From MGBC113645 sp036308445 (lineage in GTDB: Bacteria; Bacillota_I; Bacilli_A; Erysipelotrichales; Coprobacillaceae): 36,086 nucleotides of DNA. Shown piece by piece: positions 23,606 through 32,439 of this stretch. The position numbers and the translations under genes are program-made. Position 1 is the stretch's first letter. Each line of letters opens with the position of its first letter. Below the pieces are notes generated by a model. That model saw only the letters and a list, made by a program, of their open reading frames with translations. It searched no databases and had not been told where the DNA came from. The stretch covers positions 1 to 36,086 of the forward strand of contig JAXJVS010000076.1 of assembly GCA_036308445.1 (NCBI GenBank). The letters run 5' to 3'.

Positions 23606-24268
23606 CTATTTTCCTCCTTCTTTCTTAGCTGCTTCTTTTGCTTTATTAGCTTTTCTTACATTTAATAATTGAATAAATGCAAGAATACATCCTAAAGTAA
23701 TGAATGCACCTGCAGGTTGAGTAAATAATGATACAGCATAATCAGCAAAGATCTTAATATCAAAGATAACTTGAGTTGTATCAAAAGGATTTAATAAACT
23801 TACTCCACCAGTTCCAATTAACTCTCTAAAGAAAGACATAACTAAAACTGCAAATAAGTATCCTACACCCATACCTAAAGCATCAAATATAGAATCAATA
23901 ACACCATTCTTAGAAGCAAAGCTTTCAGCCCTACCTAAGATAATACAGTTAACAACAATTAATGGAATGAATACTCCTAATGATTCATATAAAGCAGGAG
24001 TATATGCATTCATAATCATTTGCACACATTTAACCAATGTAGCAATAATAACAATAAATACAGGAATTCTGATTTCATCAGGAATAATATTTCTTAATAA
24101 TGAAATAATAATATTACTCATAAGTAATACAGCTATAACAGCAACTCCCATACCAACAGCATTTGTAAGATTAGTCGTAATTGCTAGAGTAGAACATAGA
24201 CCTAACAATAAGACAAATACTGGGTTTTCAACAAATAAACCACGTTTAAAAATATCAAACTTTTTCAT
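23606..24268 (-). CDS. rnfE: Rnf complex subunit RnfE
   Basis: A 220-residue six-helix membrane protein of the RnfE/NqrD family. NPVFVLLLGLCSTLAIT (16-32, Cys25) and PLIVVNCIILGRAESFA (102-118, Cys108) carry the paired cysteines matching those in RnfA. FFRELIGTGGV is also typical. It lies 12 bases after rnfG, and the final basic tail (KANKAKEAAKKEGGK) is cytoplasmic. Confidence 0.95.
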   Translation of the reverse strand: MKKFDIFKRGLFVENPVFVLLLGLCSTLAITTNLTNAVGMGVAVIAVLLMSNIIISLLRNIIPDEIRIPVFIVIIATLVKCVQMIMNAYTPALYESLGVFIPLIVVNCIILGRAESFASKNGVIDSIFDALGMGVGYLFAVLVMSFFRELIGTGGVSLLNPFDTTQVIFDIKIFADYAVSLFTQPAGAFITLGCILAFIQLLNVRKANKAKEAAKKEGGK

Positions 24269-24280
24269 CTACGTCCCCTC

Positions 24281-24802
24281 CTATTTATAGTTAGCTTCCC
24301 AGTGAGCTACAGCTTCACTAATACCATTAACTACGGCACTTGAAGAAATAGTAGCACCAGCAATAGTATCAATAGAATCACCAATATTCTTTCCTACGAT
24401 ACTATTAGTAAAATCAGCTTCAGCAACCTTAGAACCGAAACCGCTAGTTTCACCACTACAATCAATAACTTCATAACCTTTATAAGTTCCATCATTATCT
24501 AATGCAACTAAATATACGATTGGAGTACTAGCTCCACCATATCCTACCACACTACATTTATAAACATAACCAGTACCTACTGCTTCATAAACACCATTTA
24601 AAGAACTATAATCTGATAAATCAGTTGGTTCTAATGCTTTAAATTCAGCAGAAGGATAAATTTTAACTAAGTTTTCTTTTTCAGCTGCAATTGCTGCTTC
24701 AGAAATGATAGGTGCAGTAATATCATTAACAAATGATAAAGCTCCACCAGAAATTCCTGCAACAACAGCTAAAAATAGAGCCAATGTAATAATTTTCTTC
24801 AT
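24281..24802 (-). CDS. rnfG: Rnf complex flavoprotein subunit RnfG
   Basis: A 173-residue protein with one N-terminal membrane helix and an FMN-binding domain outside the cytoplasm. GETSGFGSK (117-125) and TIAGATISSS (146-155) are the FMN site; Thr151 is the expected covalent attachment point through a phosphodiester bond made by ApbE (no apbE gene is in this window). Length is slightly short for RnfG but complete. Confidence 0.93.
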   Translation of the reverse strand: MKKIITLALFLAVVAGISGGALSFVNDITAPIISEAAIAAEKENLVKIYPSAEFKALEPTDLSDYSSLNGVYEAVGTGYVYKCSVVGYGGASTPIVYLVALDNDGTYKGYEVIDCSGETSGFGSKVAEADFTNSIVGKNIGDSIDTIAGATISSSAVVNGISEAVAHWEANYK

Positions 24803-24813
24803 AACTTAACCTC

Positions 24814-26637
24814 CTATTTAGTAGCTGCAATTGCTTTCTTAATTGCAGATGTAATTCCTTTTGTAGTCATTGTACATCCAGTAGATGCATCAATACCATC
24901 AGCAGCTTCAAATTTAAATTCAGCATCTAAATAAGTATCATGGAATGCTTTAGCTGCATCAGTCATACCATTTCCTTCTATCATATCTTTACCGAAGTAT
25001 TCAGTTTCACCTGAATATTCTAATACTTCTACACTCTTAACTGTTGAGCTTGCTTTATCAATAACAACTTTAATCTTCATTGGTTTTGTAGCATCAAAAC
25101 CTTCAGCAGTCATTGTATAAGTATAAGTATCACCACTTACTGTTCTTTCCATTTGAGATACAGCAATAGCACCTTTAACAGCATTTAAGATACCTTTAGC
25201 TGTCATTGTACATCCAATAGAAGTATCAATACCATCTACATCTGATACTGCAAATTCACTATTTAAGACTTTATTATAGAATTCACCAGCAACACCATCA
25301 GTTTTCTTACCTTCAATTAAATCCAATCCGAAATATTCAGTTTCACCAGCATATTCTAATACTTTTACAGATTTAACAGTTTCACCATCAACAACAACTT
25401 CAACCTTTAATGGCTTAGTTTCATCAAATCCAGTTGTTTGCATAGTATATTTATTACCATCAATTGACAATATTGTCCAATTATAAGAATTAGCTTCTTC
25501 TTCAGCTTTCTTAGCAGCTTCTTCTTCAGCTTTCTTAGCAGCTTCTTCAGCAGCAATTCTAGCTTCTTCAACTTCATTTTTAATACTTACACCAACACCA
25601 GCAACACATCCGATTGCTAATGCTGCTATAATTGCAAGTACTGCACATTGTTTGCCGATTTTTTGATTTGTTCTTCCTAAAACGAAAGAATCAATTAATG
25701 GTGTTAACATATTCATCATTAAGATTGAGAATAATACACCTTCAGGATAATTCGCTTTCAAACGAATAATCATAGTTAAGAAACCAAGTCCAATACCAAA
25801 AATAATCTTTCCTAACGGACTTGTAGGCGAAGTCACTGGATCAGTAGCCATAATAATAGCACCAAATACAACCCCACCAATACATAAATGAGTTAATGCA
25901 TAAGTTACTGGATTTAAACCATTAACTAACGCAAATGTAGCAGCTAATACTGCAACAGTTCCTAAATAAGCAACTGGAATTCTAGCATCAAATACACGTT
26001 TCCATGCTAAGAAAATACCAACTAATAGGATAATCCAGATACAAGTTTCACCTAAAGTACCACCATGATTACCTAAAATTAAATCTAATAAAGTATAGCT
26101 AAATGCTTCTCCGCCCATCCATGAAGTACCTGCTAACATAGTTGCAGGAGTAGCACCAGCAGCAGCATCAACACCAGTACCTAAAGTTGTAGTTAATTGC
26201 GAACCAAATGATAAATGAACAATAACACGTCCTACTAATGCAGGATTGAAAATGTTTTGTCCAAATCCACCATATACTAATTTCCCTAAGAAAATAGCAC
26301 AGAATGAACCAATTGCTACAACATATAAAGGTGTACCAATAGGTAAAGTTAATGCAAAAATAATTGATGTAACAAGTGGGAATGATCCTTTAATATGCTC
26401 CACAATGTTACTCTTATGAATATAAGCCCATACAACTTCTGTAACTAAAGCAACAGCAACAGAAACAGCATAGATTAATAATGTTTTCATTAAATAATCA
26501 CTACCATGATTTAACATAGCAGCTACTAAAGTATAAGCTACAATCACCAATAGCCCTACAGTTAAATAATTCATTATTTGAGTTGTAGAAAGCTTTTGTC
26601 TATAATTAGGTGACGTTCTTTGTAATGTAATCTTCAT
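24814..26637 (-). CDS. rnfD: RnfD fused to two FMN-binding-like domains
   Basis: A 607-residue protein. Residues 1-325 are an ordinary RnfD: multi-helix membrane protein with GATPAT (161-166, Thr163 as likely covalent FMN site) and TDPVTSPTSPLGK (265-277). Then come another membrane helix (331-352), a charged EA/KA-rich helix (355-383) and two tandem, clearly duplicated domains (about 384-494 and 495-607). Each repeat has the FMN-domain pattern GETEYFG...GID..xGCTMTxKGI; Thr477 and Thr589 sit where the FMN-bearing Thr is, but the usual Ala before it is Cys. Usual RnfD is about 310-350 residues. The extension probably adds flavin redox centres on the outer side. Confidence 0.9.
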   Translation of the reverse strand: MKITLQRTSPNYRQKLSTTQIMNYLTVGLLVIVAYTLVAAMLNHGSDYLMKTLLIYAVSVAVALVTEVVWAYIHKSNIVEHIKGSFPLVTSIIFALTLPIGTPLYVVAIGSFCAIFLGKLVYGGFGQNIFNPALVGRVIVHLSFGSQLTTTLGTGVDAAAGATPATMLAGTSWMGGEAFSYTLLDLILGNHGGTLGETCIWIILLVGIFLAWKRVFDARIPVAYLGTVAVLAATFALVNGLNPVTYALTHLCIGGVVFGAIIMATDPVTSPTSPLGKIIFGIGLGFLTMIIRLKANYPEGVLFSILMMNMLTPLIDSFVLGRTNQKIGKQCAVLAIIAALAIGCVAGVGVSIKNEVEEARIAAEEAAKKAEEEAAKKAEEEANSYNWTILSIDGNKYTMQTTGFDETKPLKVEVVVDGETVKSVKVLEYAGETEYFGLDLIEGKKTDGVAGEFYNKVLNSEFAVSDVDGIDTSIGCTMTAKGILNAVKGAIAVSQMERTVSGDTYTYTMTAEGFDATKPMKIKVVIDKASSTVKSVEVLEYSGETEYFGKDMIEGNGMTDAAKAFHDTYLDAEFKFEAADGIDASTGCTMTTKGITSAIKKAIAATK

Positions 26638-26651
26638 ATAGTTTCCCCTTT

Positions 26652-27956
26652 CTACTTTTTCATTCTATTTGCTAATTGAACACGACGTTTACCTTTAGAA
26701 ACCATATCAGTCACTTCAATCTTACTTGGACAAATATAAGTACACATACCACATTCAATGCAACGTTCTACTTCTAATTTTGCTAATAAATCTTTATCTG
26801 CTGCTTTTTCAGCTTGCATAATACGAACAGGCTGTAAATGAGCAGGACAATGTAATGTACATTCACCACATTTTAAACATGGTAAAGTATTTACTGGTTC
26901 TTTCTTTAATACAGTTAAAGCATTACTATATGGTGTGATAACGAATTTATCATTCATTACTGATTTTCCCATCATTGGTCCACCTGCAATAACCATACCA
27001 TCACAATCATCATCAATGTATCCACCAATCTTTTCAATAATATAATCAACTGGTGTACCTACTGCAACTTCAACATTTTGAGGATTTTTAACCCCATTAC
27101 CAGAAACAGTAACAACACGATGAGTAATCGCTTTACCTTCTCTCACTGCTTTAGAAAGTGAAATAGCTGTAGTACTGTTATTAACAATAACTCCTAATTC
27201 GCTAGGTAATTTATCATATTGTTTATTAAATACAGTTTCAACTAACACTCTTTCCCATCCCATTGGATAACGATCAGGCACTTCTCTAGGTTCAATGTTA
27301 TCCCAGTTCTTAGCCTCTTCAACTAACATTTCCCATAAATCAGGTTTATGTTCCTTAATAGCAATAATTGCCTTTTGAGCACCTGCTGCTTTAATCAAAT
27401 AGTTAACCCCATCAAATAATGCTTTAATATCTCTCTTCATAACTAAATGATCACAAGTTAAAAATGGTTCACATTCAACACCATTAATTAATATAGTATG
27501 AATATTTTGTGGATTAGAATATTTAATATAAGTTGGGAATCCAGATCCTCCTAATCCCATTAATCCCATTTCTTTAATAGCATTAAATACTTCTTCCTGA
27601 GTCATATTATCAGGATCAGCAATATCAATTGCTTTTACAGTCTTGTTAAGATGATCATTTTCAATAACAATATGATTTTGAACTCTCTTAGTCACATGCA
27701 TACGTTTTTCAAATCCCTTAACAGTTCCTGAAACAGGCGAATAAATCGGTACATACATACTTTTTCTAGTCGCAAGTTTTTGACCAGCACAAACATAATC
27801 TCCTTCTTTGACATGAATATCAAAATCAGTAGCCGCTCCAATAACAAGCGGAATATATACAGTGTCTGGTGCCTCAATTGGTAAAATAGGTAAGTCTTTT
27901 GTTAAACCTTTTTGTCCGTTTAACTTTACTTTTCCTTTTCCAGATAAAATAAACAT
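26652..27956 (-). CDS. rnfC: Rnf complex subunit RnfC
   Basis: A 434-residue peripheral subunit that exchanges electrons with NAD(H). It has the NADH/FMN region GLMGLGGSGFPTYIK (131-145) with NGVECEP (158-164), and two 4Fe-4S motifs, CLKCGECTLHCP (360-371) and CIECGMCTYICP (399-410). Start 27956 is set by GGAGGG upstream; the longer in-frame GTG reads through that site. It is the first gene of the rnf operon (C-D-G-E-A-Cys-rich-B), the same leading order as in Clostridium rnfCDGEAB. Confidence 0.95.
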   Translation of the reverse strand: MFILSGKGKVKLNGQKGLTKDLPILPIEAPDTVYIPLVIGAATDFDIHVKEGDYVCAGQKLATRKSMYVPIYSPVSGTVKGFEKRMHVTKRVQNHIVIENDHLNKTVKAIDIADPDNMTQEEVFNAIKEMGLMGLGGSGFPTYIKYSNPQNIHTILINGVECEPFLTCDHLVMKRDIKALFDGVNYLIKAAGAQKAIIAIKEHKPDLWEMLVEEAKNWDNIEPREVPDRYPMGWERVLVETVFNKQYDKLPSELGVIVNNSTTAISLSKAVREGKAITHRVVTVSGNGVKNPQNVEVAVGTPVDYIIEKIGGYIDDDCDGMVIAGGPMMGKSVMNDKFVITPYSNALTVLKKEPVNTLPCLKCGECTLHCPAHLQPVRIMQAEKAADKDLLAKLEVERCIECGMCTYICPSKIEVTDMVSKGKRRVQLANRMKK

Positions 27957-27983
27957 GTTTTCCCTCCATTCTTCGTTCACGTT

Positions 27984-28012
27984 ATTATAACATTTTTTAT
28001 CTAAAAATTAAA
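27984..28012 (-). promoter_or_regulatory. candidate promoter of the rnf operon
   Basis: Minus strand TTTAAT (28007-28012), 17-base spacer, perfect TATAAT (27984-27989), leaving a leader of roughly 20 bases. The -35 is weak. Confidence 0.45.
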
Positions 28013-28067
28013 CTGTATTATATAAACTTCTGTACAAAAATCTTTCATTATTACACAATTTTTACAA

Positions 28068-28832
28068 TTATTCTACAATCCATTGGAAATAACTGTCAAA
28101 AGTCCAATCTACTATCATATATCTTGGTAAAAAATACTGATTATCATCTCTCGTCATATGTCTAAACTGATTATAACTGAAAGCAAGTTTCACATCATTC
28201 TCCATTAAAACTTTTTCTATTCCTTCAACACTTCGACCATAAGGAAAAGCAAAATAAGTACTATCTAAAGGATTTGCTTTAAAGTCTTGATCAATTTCAT
28301 CCATGCTTATTTCCTCAATAATTTTTTTATTAAATCCTTCTGCTTTACGATGAAGATTATAAGAATGTGAGTAATATGAGACATATTGACTTTTTTCTAA
28401 ATCATCATATTTCAAGAACTTATTTTTATCATCATCTAAATGTTCACCTATCACAAAACATGTTCCATAAAACTGATATTTCTCTAATATTGGTTTAACT
28501 ATTTCATTAAAATTCTTGTAACCATCATCAAAAGTCAAAACAACAGCATGATTGTTTGCTTCTAGATTACCATTATAATAAGCATATACATCATCCATCG
28601 AATAAGTCGTATATTTATTTTTATATAAATACTGCATCTGTCTTTCAAATTGAGAAACAGATAAAGCATATCTGTCATCTTTATATTTATATTGTTTATC
28701 CTCATCACTTACAACTCCGTGATATCCCAAAACACATAAGCCATCTCTAGTTATATAATGAGGAATCATAAAATATAAACTTCCTACTATCAAAATCAAT
28801 ACTATAATCATCAACAGGTATCTTTTTTTCAT
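28068..28832 (-). CDS. polysaccharide deacetylase (NodB-fold), membrane-anchored
   Basis: A 254-residue protein with an N-terminal membrane segment or signal (about 4-24) and a NodB-homology domain. The catalytic acid/metal motif LTFDDGYKN (about 101-109), zinc His pair SHSYNLH and AFPYGRS are present, so it looks active. It should remove acetyl groups from a surface or exogenous polysaccharide such as peptidoglycan or poly-GlcNAc. Of two adjacent ATGs, 28832 is better spaced from AGGTGG. It may be co-transcribed from upstream. Confidence 0.85.
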   Translation of the reverse strand: MKKRYLLMIIVLILIVGSLYFMIPHYITRDGLCVLGYHGVVSDEDKQYKYKDDRYALSVSQFERQMQYLYKNKYTTYSMDDVYAYYNGNLEANNHAVVLTFDDGYKNFNEIVKPILEKYQFYGTCFVIGEHLDDDKNKFLKYDDLEKSQYVSYYSHSYNLHRKAEGFNKKIIEEISMDEIDQDFKANPLDSTYFAFPYGRSVEGIEKVLMENDVKLAFSYNQFRHMTRDDNQYFLPRYMIVDWTFDSYFQWIVE

Positions 28833-28855
28833 CATAACCACCTTTTTTATTATAA

Positions 28856-28893
28856 GCTTTAAAAGAAAAATAAGAAAGCATTAGCTTTCTTAT
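28856..28893 (-). terminator. terminator after the TrmA/RlmD-like gene
   Basis: Minus strand: ATAAGAAAGC, loop TAAT, GCTTTCTTAT then TTTTCTTTT. The stop codon of the gene lies in the stem. Confidence 0.88.
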
Positions 28894-30197
28894 CTTATTC
28901 TTTTCATTTTCATAATTGATAAAACTTCTGAAGTATACGGTTCATAATCAATAGGAATAATCTTCTCTACTTTAAAATATGAACTTAACTCATTAATCTC
29001 TTTAGCCATTGTTGAATAATGAGGAGTAATATAAATAAATTCTTTGATTTTAGATTTCATTAAGCTGTCTTTAATCCCTTGAGATAATCCTCTTTCTTTT
29101 GCATTAACAATCATCATATCATAATTGTTTTTCTTGCAATATTTAACAACTTCTTTGTTTACATCACCATTGATCCATTCAACATGATTTTTCTTTAAAA
29201 ACTTCATATTTTCTTTAGCATCATGAATATTGTCTTTATTTTCATCAATTGCAGTAATTTCATTCGTTAATGATAATTCTAAAGCACCAATACCACAATT
29301 CAATGAAAGAATTTTCTTATCAGATTCAATTAAAGATCTAATAATTTCAATCTTCTTTTCTTCCATTTCCATATTTAAAGGAAAATCAGCTTTCATAGAA
29401 CTAATATATTTTTGACCTAATAGATGATAACTTAATGAAGAATATCCATAAGCTTTTGTATAACCTTGTAATTTAAAGTCTTGATGTTTAGAAGTATTAA
29501 CAGAATAATGAACACTTACAATACTATCAATTTGACCAATTTCTTCCAATACTTTTGAATCAATACCATCTTTTCCACAAATAATAACAACTGCTACTTT
29601 ATTATCTACTTCTCGCATTTCAATAAAACGTAACCCTGTTTTAAATTTATCATGAAAATCTCTCAATTTATGATTATTTAAAATAACTAAGATTTTCTTT
29701 AATGTATCATTAATACATTCACTTTGAATCTTACAATCTTGCATTAAAGTTAAGTAATGACTATCTCTTTGATAAATACCTACATGTAATTTTTTATTAA
29801 AATAAACAATAGGTAAACGTACAATGCAACGATAATTTAACTTATTATTTGCAGGCTCTACATCTTTAATATTTCTTAAATCAACATTTTCACAATATTT
29901 AATAATTGCATCCATAATCCAGCGTTTTTTAGACTCTAAATGTTGATAATATTTTAAATGCATTAAACTACACCCTAAACATTCCTTATCTTGATCACAA
30001 ATAACATCCATACGATAAGGAGAAGCTTTAATAATCTTCTTGATAACTCCCTTATAATATTTAGGTTTTTGTTCTACAATTTCTACTTCTACTTCTTCAT
30101 CAGGTAATGCTCCATTAATAAAACAAATCTTCCTATTAATATAACCAATACCCTCTCCATTAATTCCTAATTTCTTAATGATGACTGTCTCTCTCAT
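28890..30197 (-). CDS. TrmA/RlmD-family RNA methyltransferase homologue lacking catalytic residues
   Basis: A 435-residue protein with the layout of RlmD: TRAM domain (1-60), 4Fe-4S cysteines C67, C73, C76 and C155, and a Rossmann SAM domain from about 285 (LSLNCGIGALELSL). The catalytic signatures are gone: DPPRxGL is NAKERGL (365-371), the nucleophile motif YVSCNP is YITPHY (389-394, Cys replaced by Pro392), and HVE near the end is EVL (424-426). FFQVN before the SAM domain is also lost. It probably cannot methylate uridine C5; an RNA-binding or other role is inferred. It overlaps the YihY gene by 23 bases. Confidence 0.85.
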   Translation of the reverse strand: MRETVIIKKLGINGEGIGYINRKICFINGALPDEEVEVEIVEQKPKYYKGVIKKIIKASPYRMDVICDQDKECLGCSLMHLKYYQHLESKKRWIMDAIIKYCENVDLRNIKDVEPANNKLNYRCIVRLPIVYFNKKLHVGIYQRDSHYLTLMQDCKIQSECINDTLKKILVILNNHKLRDFHDKFKTGLRFIEMREVDNKVAVVIICGKDGIDSKVLEEIGQIDSIVSVHYSVNTSKHQDFKLQGYTKAYGYSSLSYHLLGQKYISSMKADFPLNMEMEEKKIEIIRSLIESDKKILSLNCGIGALELSLTNEITAIDENKDNIHDAKENMKFLKKNHVEWINGDVNKEVVKYCKKNNYDMMIVNAKERGLSQGIKDSLMKSKIKEFIYITPHYSTMAKEINELSSYFKVEKIIPIDYEPYTSEVLSIMKMKRIR

Positions 30198-30975
30198 CTT
30201 CTTTTCTCCTTAAATAAAATATATATGTTGTGTACATACCGATATAAAATATCTCTGCACCTAAATTAAAAACAAATAAAACTGCAACAATCGACGCCAA
30301 CGGTCCATAAATTGTCTGAAAAGAGGCAAATTGAAAATAAATCTGCAAACCATAATACAAAATAAGCAATAGTGCCCCAGCAATCAATGCTCCCTTAAAA
30401 GATTCCTCATATCCAATCTTGGTCCTAGGAACAACCTTATATATCATCATTAAAATAACAACTAAAATGAAATATAAAAGAATATGTCTAATACCAACGA
30501 TTGCATATAAAGAATTAAATAACTGTGCTAATGGTTTAACCGCAAAAATAGCCACAAATCCCAAGAATAACACCAACAAAAGAATTGTCACTTTTATTGA
30601 ATACATATAATATTCAAAAATATTCTCATCTTCACTTTCTCCATACATATTTCTTGAAAGATCATAAATATGTCTCACACCTCTCGATACTGTATAAAGT
30701 GATAATAATAAAGTTACAAAAGCTACAGTATTCATTGTATTCGTCTGTAATATATTTAAAATGACATCTACATATTCAGCTGCTATATACTGCTCAATAA
30801 GTCTCTCTACTATAGTTAAATCCAATTTAAAAAATGATGCTCCTACCGCAAATAAAGACGTTGCAGGTACAAGTAGAAGCAATAAATAAAAAGATAAAGC
30901 AGCTGATGCATATGAAGGAATATGCGCTCTATAATCATCATAAATATCTATACAGCGATTATAAAACTCTACCAC
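30175..30975 (-). CDS. YihY/BrkB family membrane protein
   Basis: A 266-residue protein with six membrane helices of the YihY/virulence factor BrkB family. Typical stretches: AHIPSYASAALSFYLLLLLVP, LYTVSRGVRHIYDLSRNMYG, LFVFNLGAEIFYIGMYTTYIF. Despite the old name 'ribonuclease BN' for some members, no nuclease role is supported; a transport role is suspected. GTG at 30975 is chosen as start because GAGGTG lies five bases upstream; the longer frame to 31038 runs into the CBS gene. Confidence 0.88.
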   Translation of the reverse strand: MVEFYNRCIDIYDDYRAHIPSYASAALSFYLLLLLVPATSLFAVGASFFKLDLTIVERLIEQYIAAEYVDVILNILQTNTMNTVAFVTLLLSLYTVSRGVRHIYDLSRNMYGESEDENIFEYYMYSIKVTILLLVLFLGFVAIFAVKPLAQLFNSLYAIVGIRHILLYFILVVILMMIYKVVPRTKIGYEESFKGALIAGALLLILYYGLQIYFQFASFQTIYGPLASIVAVLFVFNLGAEIFYIGMYTTYIFYLRRKEDERDSHH

Positions 30976-31003
30976 ATTCTCACCTCTTACAAAAAGAAAA
31001 ACA

Positions 31004-32296
31004 CTAATCGTGTTTTTCTTCTTCTTTCTCTTCTTCATCTTCCTCTTCGAGTAAAGTTAATTTTAATTGAACGATTCGGTTTTTATCAATCTTTTCAATT
31101 GTTAATAAAGCATTATCAATTTCCAATACTTTATGAAGAATTGGTCGACCATGACATTGTCCCAAAACAAGTCCACCAATAGATTCAAAATCTTCAGATT
31201 CAAAATGTGTATGACAAACTTCATTAACCTCATCAATATCTAAACTTCCATCAATTAGATATTCATCACGGCCTAAATCAATGATAGAATTTTCTTCTTC
31301 ATCATATTCATCATCAATTTCTCCCACAATTTCCTCTACAATATCTTCCAGTGTTACAATTCCACTCATAACACCATATTCATCTAAAACAATGGCTAAA
31401 GAAATATGTTCTTTTCTCATTGTTTCAAACACATCTGAAATACGATTAAATTCATATACAAAGAAAGGTTCCCTTGCATAATCATTAACATTAAAATTTG
31501 ATTTAATAACTTTAGATAAAGCTAAATCCTTAATATATAAAACACCTGTAATTTCATCAAACGACTCAGAATGAACAGGCATACGCGAAAACTGAGATTC
31601 CCTAAAAGAATTCATCAATCCATGATAATCAATATCATCAGCAACACTAATAACATGAATACGTGGAGTCATAATCTCTTTGATTTCAGTATCTCCAAAT
31701 TCAAACACATTATGAATCATTTCCTTCTCTTCTTCTTCTAAAACTCCTTCTTCATGAGAAACTGTTACAATTGTTTTTAAATCTTCTTCGGTCATAGTTG
31801 GACCTGTATCACCACTACCACCTAACATTTTAATAAAAATACCAGAAAATATATTTAAGCAGAACGCAATCGGAGTACAAATTAGAGTTAAAAATCTAAT
31901 AAAACGACATACTAAGAATGTAATAGATTCAGCTTTCTCAGTCGCAAGAGATTTAGGCGTAATTTCTCCAAAAATCAATACCATCAAGGTAACAAATCCT
32001 GTCGCAATAGCTACTGCAGTACTTTCATTACCAAATACTGAAATAACAAAAGATGTTGTTAATGAAGATGCAGCCATATTTACTAAATTATTACCTATTA
32101 ATATAGCACTAAGCATTTTCTTTTGATTTTCTAATAAATTCTCTACAATCTTAGCTGTCTTATTTCCTTCTTCTGCTAAAGTTCTAATTCTAATTTTATT
32201 AACTGACATAAATGCAGTTTCACTCATTGAGAATAATGCTGACATGCCAATTAAAAATATAAACGCTACAATCATACTTATCTCGTACGGGTCCAC
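31004..32296 (-). CDS. CNNM/CorC-type membrane protein with CBS pair (HlyC/CorC family)
   Basis: A 430-residue protein: DUF21/CNNM membrane domain (1-190, with GMSALFSMSETAFMSVNKIR and FGEITPKSLATEKAE), two CBS domains (about 205-325, starting IMTPR), and a C-terminal CorC_HlyC domain followed by an acidic tail of Glu/Asp/Lys. Such proteins export or sense Mg2+ (MpfA/YhdP type); 'hemolysin' is a historical label. It starts with GTG after AAGGAG. A long acidic tail (after residue 410) is peculiar to this copy. Confidence 0.9.
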   Translation of the reverse strand: MDPYEISMIVAFIFLIGMSALFSMSETAFMSVNKIRIRTLAEEGNKTAKIVENLLENQKKMLSAILIGNNLVNMAASSLTTSFVISVFGNESTAVAIATGFVTLMVLIFGEITPKSLATEKAESITFLVCRFIRFLTLICTPIAFCLNIFSGIFIKMLGGSGDTGPTMTEEDLKTIVTVSHEEGVLEEEEKEMIHNVFEFGDTEIKEIMTPRIHVISVADDIDYHGLMNSFRESQFSRMPVHSESFDEITGVLYIKDLALSKVIKSNFNVNDYAREPFFVYEFNRISDVFETMRKEHISLAIVLDEYGVMSGIVTLEDIVEEIVGEIDDEYDEEENSIIDLGRDEYLIDGSLDIDEVNEVCHTHFESEDFESIGGLVLGQCHGRPILHKVLEIDNALLTIEKIDKNRIVQLKLTLLEEEDEEEKEEEKHD

Positions 32297-32333
32297 AATA
32301 AAAATAATCTCCTTTATTCATAAAATTTATTCA

Positions 32334-32362
32334 ATATTAATATATTTATATTGAATTGTCAA
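32334..32362 (-). promoter_or_regulatory. promoter of the CNNM/CBS gene
   Basis: Minus strand: perfect TTGACA (32357-32362), 17-base spacer, TAATAT (32334-32339). Confidence 0.6.
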
Positions 32363-32377
32363 ACGAAATTCCGTTTG
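32360..32377. promoter_or_regulatory. palindromic operator candidate in a divergent promoter region
   Basis: CAAACGAAATTCCGTTTG is an 18-base near-perfect palindrome (8 of 9 pairs). It overlaps the -35 box of the CNNM/CBS promoter and lies at the -35 position of a plus-strand TATAAT (32388-32393) that leads to the C26 hydrolase gene and has no good -35 of its own. Confidence 0.45.
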
Positions 32378-32439
32378 TAACTAATAGTATAATCTATTTT
32401 TAAAATTATTCAATATGAAAATGATAGGAGAGATAAAAA

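Noticed and set aside
25480..25580. EA/KA-rich repeat in rnfD as a possible DNA repeat or frameshift site
   Set aside because: The imperfect repeats stay in frame and encode a plausible charged helix linking the core to the FMN-like domains.
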